Assembly: GCA_027575765.1 (NCBI GenBank) | Contig: JANBPT010000982.1 | Span: forward strand, 1 to 17,269 | Direction: 5' to 3' | Length of the DNA: 17,269 nt | Source: Tieghemiomyces parasiticus | Lineage: Eukaryota; Kickxellomycota; Dimargaritomycetes; Dimargaritales; Dimargaritaceae | In this document: positions 1 through 9,019 of the stretch, one piece after another | How the letters are laid out: every line of letters begins with the position of its first letter | Position numbering within the stretch: position 1 is the first letter of the stretch | Notes under the pieces: model-generated | What the model was told of the DNA's origin: nothing | What the model saw: only the letters and a program-made list of their open reading frames with translations | Databases searched by the model: none | Made by a program: the position numbers and the translations under genes

Positions 1-176
1 CCTTGCAGTCCGTCAGTCTGGTTCTTGTGGCCAGGGAGATCGAGGACGGTTATATGGTCACATTAGATACCGAGGTGGTTGCATTAGAAGACACTGAGGT
101 CGAAGAAGCCTTTCTATTCGCACGCCGGATCCTAAAAGAGCTGGGCACCTTAAATAGGACACACTTACATACTTGA
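1..176 (+). CDS. 3' end of an unidentified protein-coding gene (partial)
   Basis: A reading frame is open from base 3 to a TGA at 174-176, 57 codons with no stop. It reads as a protein-like acidic, helix-prone segment; near its end is a patch with FARRILKELG. The first bases (CCTTGCAG) could equally be an intron acceptor, so the exon may begin at base 9. The 5' part lies outside the window. I do not recognise the family. About 1 in 15 random frames of this length would stay open by chance, so the case rests on composition as well as on openness. No poly(A) signal is seen just after the stop; the nearest AATAAA on this strand is at 801-806. Confidence 0.42.
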   Translation, partial: LQSVSLVLVAREIEDGYMVTLDTEVVALEDTEVEEAFLFARRILKELGTLNRTHLHT

Positions 177-1742
177 TGAGATGGGGCAATTTCACCTACT
201 GTATTTTGCAGAGGTGTTCGCATAGCAGTATATTTATTTTTTCGCCTGCTGAAATAGTGAAGTTTGCGCTAACCACTCGCCAACTGTGCGGCTTGGGTGA
301 CGCATTGTTTGCACGGGCTCTGACCAGCCAGTATGCGTCGTCGCATTTTGCACCAGAACTGGTGGATCCTGTGTTGCGCCTGTTTCTGTTGCTGTCGCCA
401 AGTCCTCAAGCTGCACCGACAGGGCCAGGTAGACGCTACTTGCCATACCAGCCGAGGTCAATGCCACTGATGACTAGGCTGATAACTGATCGGGGATATT
501 ATTCACCACCATTGATGACTATTGTGGTCGGAATAATCGCAGCCTTAACAGCGACCTCTCACCTGGATTCGGAACTATCACGCTAAGCCGAGTCCATCGA
601 AGTTGCCTACACCGTGTGATGCATTATCCTACGATTAGTCTTTCTTAGGATAGCATGCTTCAGTGTCCTCTCGTCTCCTTCATTCTGTGTTTTTCCCTGC
701 TGCTTTTCCTATGATGTATTCATCACTGCTGCCACTTCGCGTCAAAGGGTTGGAAGTCAAGGCCGGAATGGATATATAGTATCTGTCCACCGGCCGCCTC
801 AATAAACGGGAGACTGCCCTATAACCCTTTACTTTTATATCGTATTCTCAACCCCCATGTATTTACTACACCCCCATCCTCTTGAGCCCCTGGGCCAACG
901 GCGGGATTCCGGAGTGGCTCCGGTGTGCAAAGTCCCAGAGTGGTGATGGCGGTGGTGGTGGCCTAGCACCTGCCAAGGCTGCAAAGCGCAAGGCCACTAC
1001 TACTACTGCTGACCAGAAGCCACGGGTGAAGTGCCAGCACAAAGGCTGTTCCCCACCAGATCCAAAAAGAACTTTGCAGCCCTTTTATCGCAGGGCTAAG
1101 ATGCGACAAAAGCAAAGCTACTCGGGCCACTCTCCATTCAATGTAATGGAGGGGAGACACCCTAAAAGTGGGTCGGCTGGGCAGACAAGCCTCATCTGAG
1201 AAATGACTTGAATAACTGCAGCCTGCTGTGAGACCACATACCAATAGGCTCGACCTTTGGCCACTCTGCTAACATTTCTCACTTGGCCGTATGATCATCA
1301 ATGCAAACGTACACGCAAACGGCTTGGCTCATTAAACGCACAATTTGCTTCCATCGAAACGCAAATTCGTGAGGCACGCGCCGCAAATACCACACACTGG
1401 TGGCATAACATCCATCATCGCATGGCGCAAACTCGTTCGCAAATAATAAAATTGAAGACCAGGTATCATTAATCAACTTGAGTGTCTCGAATGTAATCGA
1501 CCCTTTAGAATTGTCGCGATACAGAGGTGGCGAGTCGTCTTAAGTCTCGGTCACTCTTGGGTTGATGGGCCGAGACAGTGTAACCACTGCGGAACTCGGT
1601 ATAGCCAGCCTGCCTAGGTCACGGGCGACTCCATATCTCTAGGAGGGGTCTTGATCTGTTGTACTACTGACCTGATCCCATTCCCTAATCTACATAAGCA
1701 ACATATAACGTGACTCCATGCACACCTGCCTTCTTCATCGCC
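177..1742. other. Region without a well-supported gene, PGS1 upstream flank
   Basis: Several ORFs of 65-137 codons occur on both strands but overlap each other and mostly start at TTG or GTG, so none is called. Two are slightly protein-like. One is a + frame at 1257-1472 with no ATG near its start, ending in a basic, coiled-coil-like segment with A/T-ending codons unlike those of PGS1. The other is a - frame, 446..234, starting at an ATG (70 aa). An AATAAA lies at 801-806 after a TATATAG at about 773. The last 200 bases should hold the PGS1 promoter; no clear TATA box stands out apart from an AT-rich ACATATAAC at 1701-1709. Confidence 0.5.
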
Positions 1743-1750
1743 ATGACTGA
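1718..1750 (+). promoter_or_regulatory. Short upstream ORF overlapping the PGS1 start codon
   Basis: An ATG at 1718 opens a 10-codon frame ending at the TGA at 1748-1750. It is out of frame with PGS1 and overlaps the PGS1 ATG at 1743. Its own context is weak (T at -3), while the main ATG has G at -3, so leaky scanning could reach PGS1. If the transcript starts upstream of 1718, this uORF would be expected to dampen translation. Whether it is in the mRNA is unknown. Confidence 0.35.
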
Positions 1751-3335
1751 CCGGGGCTTGACTACTACGCCAGACGGTCGCATCCTCACGGCTGACGGAT
1801 TCCCTCTGGTCGAAAACCGTGAGGTTCCGGCCATCCGGCTGGCGGGCGACCGCATCCGCGTTCTCTACGAGCCCTCGGCCTTCTATGCGGATCTCAAGTC
1901 ACGCATTCTAAAAGCCCGCCAGCGTGTCTACCTCTCCACGCTGTACATTGGCCACCAGGAGGCCGATTTGGTCGCCACGCTCGAACAGGCCCTAGCCGCG
2001 ACCCCGCAACTAGAAGTCCGAATCTTGTTTGATGGTTTGCGTGGTACCCGGGCGTGGCGCACAGGCCAGAGTCCCGCCGACTTGTTCGTACCGCTTCTCC
2101 AACGGTATCCGGACCGACTCCGCGTGGCGCTCTACCATACTCCAAACCTGCACGGGGCTGGTAAGCGCTACTTCCCCGAGCGCTACAATGAAGTGGTGGG
2201 TCTCATGCATATTAAGGCATACGTGTTTGACGATGATGTGGTGCTCAGCGGAGCCAATTTGAGTCGGGACTACTTCACGAACCGGCAGGACCGTTACGTG
2301 GCGTTCGAAGACGCTCCGCAGTTGGCGATGTACTATAGCCAGCTGGCCGACGAGATCGCCGCCTTTTCGTACGGGGTCCGCCCGATCGACCGGACTCGCT
2401 CAGTGGCCAGGGCGCCAGGGGTGGCAAGCCGAGGTATCCCTCAGCCCGTGGTCATGTCGGCGCGACCGGAAGATGTGGATACCGATGGTGCCGCACAGTT
2501 TCGGTTGGTCATGTTGGACGACTTTCCCGACCCGGTCACCCGGCCGCGCGAATTCCGTGCACGAGCCGGCGACGCTATGCAGCGGTGGCTACGTACATGG
2601 GCCGACGGCAACCACCGTCATCGTCAGTCTATGGCTACCGCTATGTCTACCCCTGCTGACCCAGCGCTGGATACCCTCCTGGTTCCCACGATCCAGATGC
2701 ACCAGCTGAACGTTGACCAGGACCGCCGTTACTTCCACCGCCTCCTGGGCCACCTTGATCGCTATGCTGTACATCACCCAGCTACTGCCGTGCGGTTCAC
2801 CTCGGCCTACTTTAACTTTGCGCCCAGTATCCAGTCCCTCATCCTCCGGAGCCACGCCCGCTTTGACATGACCATTGCCGCTCCCGAAGCCAACGGGTTT
2901 TTTAACGCCCGCGGCATCTCGCGGTACGTGCCGACAGCCTACTCGAGCTTTGAGCACGAATTTTACAACAGGGCCCAGCGTGCCCTTCGGAATCATCCGT
3001 CCGAGAAAAGGCCACCAATCACTCTGCGGGAGTACGCCCGTGACGGGTGGACATTCCACGGTAAGGGTCTTTGGGTCTATTTTCGCGGGGAACCCATCCC
3101 GGCGTTGTCGGTGCTGGGATCCTCGAACTATGGGTACCGGTCACTTACCCGGGATTTGGAGGCCCAGGCAATGCTGTACACGCGCAACGAGCGGTTGCGT
3201 ACCAATCTGCATCGTGAAATTGCCGATATGGCGCGGTACACGAATCCTGTCACGGACGCCACGTTCGGCCATCCGGTACGCCGGGTACCTCGGTGGGTCC
3301 GTATGATCAAACCCTTAATTCGAGGTTTCTTTTAG
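1743..3335 (+). CDS. PGS1: CDP-diacylglycerol--glycerol-3-phosphate 3-phosphatidyltransferase (phosphatidylglycerophosphate synthase)
   Basis: This enzyme joins CDP-diacylglycerol and glycerol-3-phosphate into phosphatidylglycerophosphate plus CMP. That is the committed step to phosphatidylglycerol and cardiolipin at the mitochondrial inner membrane. The 530-residue uninterrupted ORF is close to the length of known eukaryotic PGS1 proteins. The first phospholipase-D-type HKD motif is complete (H156, K158, D163, in HIKAYVFDDD) and is followed by SGANLSRDYFTNRQDRY. The second motif (H439, K441, in HGKGLWVYF) lacks the canonical Asp, as in other PGS1 proteins, and leads into GSSNYGYRSLTRDLEAQ. 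The C terminus (IKPLIRGFF) is also family-like. The start at 1743 is the first in-frame ATG. The frame extends back to a TAA at 1695 without another ATG. The resulting N terminus does not look like a mitochondrial presequence, so a short 5' exon spliced at the AG ending at 1698 is possible. Codon use is strongly GC/CpG-rich. Confidence 0.95.
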   Translation: MTDRGLTTTPDGRILTADGFPLVENREVPAIRLAGDRIRVLYEPSAFYADLKSRILKARQRVYLSTLYIGHQEADLVATLEQALAATPQLEVRILFDGLRGTRAWRTGQSPADLFVPLLQRYPDRLRVALYHTPNLHGAGKRYFPERYNEVVGLMHIKAYVFDDDVVLSGANLSRDYFTNRQDRYVAFEDAPQLAMYYSQLADEIAAFSYGVRPIDRTRSVARAPGVASRGIPQPVVMSARPEDVDTDGAAQFRLVMLDDFPDPVTRPREFRARAGDAMQRWLRTWADGNHRHRQSMATAMSTPADPALDTLLVPTIQMHQLNVDQDRRYFHRLLGHLDRYAVHHPATAVRFTSAYFNFAPSIQSLILRSHARFDMTIAAPEANGFFNARGISRYVPTAYSSFEHEFYNRAQRALRNHPSEKRPPITLREYARDGWTFHGKGLWVYFRGEPIPALSVLGSSNYGYRSLTRDLEAQAMLYTRNERLRTNLHREIADMARYTNPVTDATFGHPVRRVPRWVRMIKPLIRGFF

Positions 3336-3860
3336 CTGATAAAAATGGTTAGTATTTTATTTGCGAGGGTCCCGGATATATGTAATACTTCTTGGTACCA
3401 TAGGGTCCATTTGTAGAGTCATGGAGGAGTAGCTAAATGGTTTACCTGTAGGTTTAGAGTTGAAATATATAGACAGCTATTGGCGGGCGGGTTTACATCT
3501 TACATCAAAAGCTCACGCCTGCGGGGTAAAATCACGTGATAAGTGGAACACACCTTTCTTGGGCCTAGCAGCGGCGCGTTGCATGCTTTGCTGTCATTTT
3601 TTATTTTTTTTTTACCATCTATTCTCCCGCAGTTTCGCAAAAAAACGCAGCCTAGAGGTGGGACCGTGTCCTCGGGCTAGCCCTCATGCATGCCCTCAGC
3701 TAGGTAACGGTGCGCATTGCTACAACCGAATCCTTCACTAGAGCTCGCTCCTGTCCCGCTGCTATCAACTATTTGTTTTCTGGCCCACCTTCGCATTCGA
3801 CATCTCAGCCTCAGTCCTTAAATCCCCTCCCTACCCCCCTACCCGCCACCACACATCACC
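3336..3860 (+). promoter_or_regulatory. PGS1-BRX1 intergenic region and BRX1 promoter
   Basis: 525 bases separate the PGS1 stop from the BRX1 ATG. A perfect 10-bp palindrome ATCACGTGAT lies at 3531-3540; its CACGTG core is the kind bound by bHLH factors such as yeast Cbf1. A long T-rich tract occupies about 3597-3615. The last 100 bases before the ATG are C/T-rich, as often seen in fungal promoters and leaders. No TATA box is clear, and no AATAAA follows PGS1. There is no convincing gene in this interval. Confidence 0.5.
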
Positions 3861-5177
3861 ATGGCCCCCGCCGTAGCGGCCAAACAGGCCAGCAAGCCCA
3901 AGAGCAAGGCTCCCAAGTCTAAGGCTAAGCCCGCCTCCAAGCCCGCAGTCGCTCAGCCCACCAGTGACGACGAGGTCGAAGAAACCAGCGAGCCGACCGA
4001 AGAGACGGCCGTTGTGGAAACCGGGGGGACTAGCAGCTCGACCGTCCGTAACAAGCAGCGTGTTCTTCTACTGGCCACCAGCGGTATCACCTACCGGTAA
4101 GTGTTTTATTACCACCGTTGCTATCAGATGAAGCACGACTATCACTCAATGGGCTCTTAGCTCACGTAGTGATGTGGTACAGTTTGACTAACCAAGATCA
4201 TGACTCCCACTTCCCCACCCCCTCTCCTATACCTTCTACCTGCCAGCCAACGGCACTTGCTCCAGGATTTGGCGACCCTGCTACCGCACGCCAAGAAGGG
4301 TAAGTATAGCGCACACCGGATTGCGGGGTTTCCGTAATGACCCGGTGTATCGTCGGCACCTTAGCCCTTGGTAAACGATTTACAATTGCTAACCGCCATT
4401 TCCTACACTCCAACCTTGGTCCAACGCTTCTCATGCGTCCCTCCATTTATTTAACTCTGACCAGATATCAAATTCAACTCGCGCCGCAAGTCGAGTTTCT
4501 TCCAGCTCAATGCCATGGCCGAGGCCAATAACTGCAACAACATCCTGTTTTTTGAGCCGCGCAAGAACCGCGATCTGTACATGTGGCTTGCACGGGCACC
4601 TAACGGCCCGTCCATTAAGTTTGAAGTTTTCAACCTGCACACGATGGACGAGCTCAACATGACCGGTAACTGCCTGCGTGGTTCGCGCCCGGTCCTCAGT
4701 TTCGACGCGCACTTTGATAGCACCCCAGAGTACCAGCTCATGAAGCAGGTCATCACGCGTATCTTCAACGTGCCCAAGAACACCCGCCGTAGCAAACCCT
4801 TCATTGACCACGTGTTCAGCTTTACCATGCTGGACGGTAAAATTTGGTTCCGTAACTACCAGATCGTCGAGGAAGACCCCACCGCGGCCAAGCACATGAG
4901 CAAGAAGCATAAGGATCAGGCGCGCGCCCCCACCCTGGTCGAGATTGGGCCCCGGTTCGTGCTGGCCCCGATCCGTATCCTCGAGGGTAGTTTCTGTGGC
5001 CAGGCCCTGTACCGTAACCGGGAATACCAGACCCCCGCGTTCCTCCAGAAGACCCGGAATCAAGCGAACCGCGACAGCTCCAACCAGAGACGGGCGTCAC
5101 ATGACGACGACGACCACATGGAGGAGGACGTCGAGGAGGGTGATGACATGCAAGATGACAGCGAAGAGGAGGAGTAA
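3861..5177 (+). CDS. BRX1: Ribosome biogenesis protein BRX1 (Brix domain), three exons
   Basis: Brx1 is a nucleolar factor needed for 27S pre-rRNA processing and assembly of the 60S subunit; in yeast it works with Ebp2. I read three exons: 3861-4096, 4247-4299 and 4465-5177, giving 333 residues. Both introns begin GTAAGT, contain CTAAC branch points (about 4188 and 4389) and end CAG; phases match exactly. Splicing restores family sequence across both joins: ITYR-QRHLLQDLATLLPH, then KK-D before the NNCNNILFFEPRK block. Residues 5-35 are Lys/Ala/Pro-rich and 36-60 acidic. The Brix domain runs from about 67 to 285, with LHTMDELNMTGNCLRGSRP, RSKPFIDHVFSF and the diagnostic GPRFVLAPIRILEGSF near residue 258. 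The final 26 residues are almost all acidic, where yeast Brx1 ends in a basic extension. The start ATG has C-rich flanks and A at -3. Confidence 0.95.
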
Positions 5178-6224
5178 TTTTATCGGGGTCAATCCTTTCA
5201 GGTCGCTTCTTTGTTACCTTGAGTTACATCCATCGTGGCTCGGATTTATCTTCATTTCCCCGATACCTTTATCTGCTCCACAATGGTATATTGCGCAATA
5301 ACAAGGCTATTTCATTTAGAGAGTTCACTTAAGCCCATGGGCCAGGTGAAACTGTTGACATGCACATTTGGTGTTTTGAATGCCCGGACTACCCGGTGGT
5401 ACCTACCCCGCCCAGGGGTTCTTTTACTTGCCCAAGGCGGTGGTCACGATTGGGGGTACACGGTAAACGTTCATGATCGACGGTTATGATAATATTGAGC
5501 GGGATGGGGGTTCGCCAGCCAAACGACCCAGGGTGGTCTCTACCAAAACGCCGCCGTGGCCGAATTGGGATGGAGATGTGCCAGCTGACATGACAATTGC
5601 CAGGGTCCGTGCATAGCCCCGCGTCTGTAGAGTCTTCTCTATTGTTAACATTGCAGGCGGACGTAGGCTCTGCTGGATTTCCCCACCACTGATAGTCTCC
5701 GCACGCTACTGGTGGCCGCTATCAACGATTGTGCCCGTCGTCAAAGTCCAATCCGACCGAGTGACACTCGCCATACTTAGGTCGGTTGAGGCCATACCCC
5801 AGAGCCTAATGGCCAGTTGTGGTGGGGCTGTCGCGTCGGTACATGTCAGCTATTCTCACATGCTCCTGGCTGTGTGGAGTGGGGGGGCAGAAATGGAAAG
5901 GGATACGGAGGTTATCACGCGACGATCCTTCATTATCCTTCATGCCTGGTCCCTCCGCTTTAGAGAGTTAAGGACGACGGCGGTCATATGGTGATAACTG
6001 GCACCGGTTTGGCTTTTGTCTTTCGTAAGCGGCCAAAAAGATCCCGTGGCCGGCTTACAAGCATCGGCAACGGTTAGTCCTACTCACGTCGCCCCAATTA
6101 ATAGGCCGTTTATTCCGTCCCTCTCGCTCTCTCCTTCTACCAGCCCATCATAGTTTTACCAACTACTATCCGTGTATAAAATAGTTTTGTTAGCTCTTCT
6201 GGCCATACATTCTCGCCCTAGATA
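5178..6224. other. Intergenic region between BRX1 and the Gag-like ORF
   Basis: There is no supported gene in this kilobase. A + frame at 5731-5994 starts at GTG and has no protein-family features. An 11-G/A tract (a run of seven G) lies near 5879-5886. The 3' end is C/T-rich and leads into the TATA box of the next ORF. No AATAAA was noticed just downstream of BRX1. Confidence 0.5.
6175..6182 (+). promoter_or_regulatory. TATA box of the Gag-like ORF
   Basis: TATAAAAT lies 43 bases before the ATG at 6225, preceded by a C/T-rich stretch (6118-6145). The spacing would give a very short 5' leader if transcription starts 25-30 bases downstream of the TATA box. This suggests the ORF still has a core promoter, although there is no transcript evidence here. 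Confidence 0.45.
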
Positions 6225-7007
6225 ATGCCCCCGGATTTCATTTTACACTGCGCGGCCCTCCCCTACCATGTTGCCTGTCGTATCGTCTCGATACCGGCCA
6301 CCCTCCTTAGTGTCAAAGAGTGCCCGCCGCCTACAACCCAAGCAGCTCTGCCGGTGCCATCCATTCAACAGGTTCCCCAACCACCCAACTCCGGCATTCC
6401 CGGTGTTGACCCCTGGTACGATGATGAGGCCCTCGCCACCCGGGGCGAGCACCTCGGTTCTCCACTCAAGTCACAACTCTTCCACGATGTGGTCCCTAAG
6501 TTCAAAGTCAAAGTACACGACCCGCTCGACTGGTTCCAGCAGTTTAGCCGTTTCTGCCCTGACGCCGGTGCCTTCACCCGTCTCCAACGGATCCGCCTCC
6601 TGTATACCATGATGGGCAGCCAGGCCTCCCAAGCCTGGTATGCAGCCGAGATCCGATCGACAGCGCAAACCCTGACCGTACAAAGCCTCTTTGAGAAGCT
6701 GGTACAGTTCAGTGGCTACCCTGACCTACGGTCGTACGGTATCATTATGCTTAACAACCGCGAACTGCCACACCTGGCGTGGAGTATGGTACACTGGGGG
6801 TCACGCTTTGAGGCATATTGGCAACTGGCCTTCGGTGAGCTTGAATGTCCGCGGGTGACCGTGACCTGGAACTTTCAGCGTGCCGCTAGTGACCCCGAGC
6901 TGGCCGGTCTGGTCATCGTGAAGGCTGGAATGTTGCCCCTGATGGATATGTGCCGCATGTACGACCGGCTGAACGTCCACCACAACCATGAGAATCGGTA
7001 CCGCTAG
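6225..7007 (+). CDS. Retrotransposon Gag-like protein, single exon, no polymerase
   Basis: The 260-residue frame starts at ATG 6225 (A at -3). Residues 1-80 are Pro-rich and poorly ordered (several PPP/PQPP patches). Residues 98-165 resemble the capsid part of Ty3/Gypsy-type Gag: DPLDWFQQFSRF, then a Leu-rich helix, MMGSQASQAWYAAE (the family's G-x-A-x-x-W-Y pattern) and SLFEKLVQF. Residues 166-245 are a plausible second helical part. There is no CCHC zinc knuckle, and no protease, reverse transcriptase or integrase follows in any frame, nor did I see flanking long repeats. It may be a domesticated gag gene or the surviving piece of an element. The frame is intact and GC-rich in codon choice like its housekeeping neighbours, which argues against a freshly dead copy. 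The family call is from pattern only. Confidence 0.6.
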   Translation: MPPDFILHCAALPYHVACRIVSIPATLLSVKECPPPTTQAALPVPSIQQVPQPPNSGIPGVDPWYDDEALATRGEHLGSPLKSQLFHDVVPKFKVKVHDPLDWFQQFSRFCPDAGAFTRLQRIRLLYTMMGSQASQAWYAAEIRSTAQTLTVQSLFEKLVQFSGYPDLRSYGIIMLNNRELPHLAWSMVHWGSRFEAYWQLAFGELECPRVTVTWNFQRAASDPELAGLVIVKAGMLPLMDMCRMYDRLNVHHNHENRYR

Positions 7008-8213
7008 AGTACGCCGTCAGAACAATGCTTGGTGGGTTGGCTTCGAATCCTGTCGAGTAAGGGTCTCGCCTTTTAATATGGTTTATCAATCGTCCCTGCC
7101 ATCCATGGATTAAGTGTCTATCCGTCTATCCATAAGCTATAGCGCTTATTATAGCATATTGTAATTTATTGTGATATCCAAGCACCAATGGATTTGCATA
7201 GTTGTATGGTTACATAAGGCTTGTCAAAAGCAGCAGGGCTACGTAATGGAAGAATACGAGGTATACGAAAACCGTTGGATAAAGCAAGTAGATGTTGCAG
7301 ACCATGACTGTATTGATGTAATCATGATGTGTTTCAGCTGCGGAATGGACTGGAGCTGTAACCAAAGGTTTGTCAGGTTATTTTCGCCGATCGACGCCAG
7401 CGATTCCCATCTGGTGGCACCTTCCCGTTCCGTCTCCTCGATGGAATACCGCTGGGGGTTCTTCAATCCTGGAGGAGGTTCGCAGCATGGATTCGGGCGG
7501 TGAGGGCCATCATCCTTCGGATCCGAGGTCGGTTCTGAGCGGATTACATTCCCTTGTTCAGAGTAGCCTGGGCCCGACCTCCTAGCTACAAAGTAATCCC
7601 CTCAACATGCTTTCCTTGAATATCCGGCGGACGAATTAGGTCAGCTGTATTGAAGCCACAGGACCCACCAGAGGGTCTTCACTTCCTCTGCACCCCTCAT
7701 TTGGGAGGTACGTCCCGTTGAATTATGTTCGATTGGTCCGGTTGGTATGAAACATAAGTTAGGACCTAGTATGGGCTATATTTATCGTTTAAAACATGAT
7801 AACAAATAGTATTTAAATGGTAAGGATCCAAGTAGATTAATCGACGTTTGGAAATATAGATTGATGGGGCGACTGGTCACCCAGGACGGCAATTCGGTTC
7901 ACCAGGATGATGGGAGCGCACCCGTTCCCAATATGGTAATGACAGGGAGGAGGGACATGACTGGTAATTTGCAGACCATGCTGGCCTTTCGCACTCTGGT
8001 ATTCGCAAGAGAGCCCTGTGGCCCCTGGATATACGTGCGGCTAAAGGGAGAGAGAGAGAGGCGTACAACTGCGACTTACGGTCACGTGATGATTTATCCA
8101 GCGTTTATGCTGCTGTACAGCAGCAGTCACGACGGTCAATTGCTGCATCGCCCTACGTACAAACTTTTCTAAGTGACCATTCAAATACCGTGTTGGACGG
8201 ATCCCTAGGGGTA
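7008..8213. other. Anonymous AT-richer region
   Basis: ORFs here (for example + 7171-7503 from a GTG, and the opposed - 7466-7239) mirror each other and have no family features. Notable local sequence: a (GA)-type microsatellite at about 8046-8060, GTCACGTGAT at 8081-8090, and a perfect 18-bp palindrome at 8108-8125. A TTCGAATCC at 7041-7050 recalls a tRNA B box, but no cloverleaf folds around it. I see no gene. Confidence 0.45.
8108..8125. repeat. Perfect 18-bp palindrome
   Basis: TGCTGCTGT is followed directly by its reverse complement ACAGCAGCA with no spacer. The arms are short CTG/CAG-type triplets. It lies 20 bases after a CACGTG-containing site (8081-8090) and about 90 bases before the small ORF at 8214. 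It may be a dimeric factor site or a microsatellite by-product. Confidence 0.6.
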
Positions 8214-8393
8214 ATGTTCCATCCTCGGCCTCCTCGCTATCCTCACCCACGTCATCGCTCGACGAGACAGTCCGCGGCGGGCCCAAAGAAAACGCGGCCT
8301 AAGCGAAGTATCGAGCTCAAGGTCGCACTGGCCTTGACAATGGCCTTCGTTGTCGCCTCCCACCTACTCCTTTCCAGCATGTGGTTGTTCTAA
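8214..8393 (+). CDS. Possible small tail-anchored membrane protein (59 aa)
   Basis: From ATG 8214 (G at -3) the frame gives 59 residues. The N half is rich in Pro, His, Arg and Lys (a KKTRPKR patch at about residues 25-31). The C half is one hydrophobic stretch of about 22 residues (VALALTMAFVVASHLLL and onwards) that runs to the stop. That layout is typical of tail-anchored proteins of the ER or mitochondrial outer membrane. I cannot match it to a named family, and small TM-like ORFs also arise by chance. The frame reaches back to a GTG at 8190 with no earlier ATG. An N-terminal exon upstream is possible but no intron was found. Confidence 0.27.
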   Translation: MFHPRPPRYPHPRHRSTRQSAAGPKKTRPKRSIELKVALALTMAFVVASHLLLSSMWLF

Positions 8394-9019
8394 ACCCCCC
8401 CCTCCTCCATCTGTCAATATAGAAAGCGGTACCTTGGTTACCCTGAAGGTATTGGGCGGCAGGTGCTAAAGCCGAGGGTAGTCTGCCAACGTGATAAGGG
8501 GGATAGGCGAAGGCTGGCAGGGACGACAAGATGCGATGGTGTTTCCGAGCTTACGGTAAAGCGGAGGAGGGACTAGCCAACCCTACCTTTCCTAAACTTT
8601 ACTCGATAATGAGCGTCGCAATATCGAATCCTAGAACAATGGCTACGCGGCAAGTTATCTCTTGTAGTGGGCCTAATGGAGTACTCTTAGCCAGCCGATG
8701 ACGTATACAGGCATCGTTTCTGCTCCAACGGCCCTCCATTCGGCAACCGAAGGTCCTCTAGTCCCCGTGCGTAGGGGAGCTGAAGCGGTAGGATCCGAGG
8801 GGAGCAGCGGATACAGACCAATTCCCGTAAGCCTTATAAATATGATACCACCACCTACAGCAGAAGGCCCATTATCATCTACACCGCATTCTCTTTATCT
8901 CCCACATACCCTCCCTCTTTACATTCGATCATGTTTGCTTTACCGTCCCCCCTACTGAACCGCACACTGCACTTGTACAGCCCATTCCAGCTCGTACCAT
9001 CACCCCCCAGCTCCTTACC
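8394..9019. other. Intergenic region, upstream flank of the signal-peptide ORF
   Basis: No gene is supported. A + frame at 8698-8958 runs through the TATA-like element and is low in complexity. TATAAATA at 8835-8842 is a good core-promoter candidate for the ORF at 9020. The 180 bases after it are strongly C/T-rich, as in a fungal leader or promoter. Confidence 0.45.
8835..8842 (+). promoter_or_regulatory. TATA box upstream of the signal-peptide ORF
   Basis: TATAAATA lies 178 bases before ATG 9020 and is followed by a pyrimidine-rich stretch. It is the only clear TATA element in this interval. A matching AATAAA occurs at 9456-9461 beyond the second stop, so the pair could delimit one short transcript. 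Confidence 0.35.

Noticed and set aside
173..586. 137-codon + strand ORF
   Set aside because: It starts at a TTG inside the stop of the previous frame, is overlapped by an equally open - strand frame, and has no family features.
882..1199. 105-codon + strand ORF with a KCQHKGC motif that recalls a zinc finger
   Set aside because: It starts at TTG, has only one Cys pair and no further ligands in a known arrangement, and has a long - strand mirror frame.
2589..3059. 156-codon - strand ORF
   Set aside because: It is the antisense shadow of the PGS1 coding sequence.
4431..5063. 210-codon - strand ORF
   Set aside because: It is the antisense shadow of BRX1 exon 3, caused by high GC in codon third positions.
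5731..5994. 87-codon + strand ORF
   Set aside because: It begins at GTG, shows no domain or intron structure, and its first ATG lies well inside.
7020..7080. Possible tRNA gene suggested by TTCGAATCC near 7041
   Set aside because: No acceptor, D or anticodon stems could be paired around it, and the T-stem does not close.
7171..7503. 110-codon + strand ORF with a CFSCGMDWSC patch
   Set aside because: GTG start, an opposed frame of similar quality, and no recognisable family.
8698..8958. 86-codon + strand ORF
   Set aside because: It runs through the TATA box and the pyrimidine-rich promoter of the next ORF and is low in complexity.
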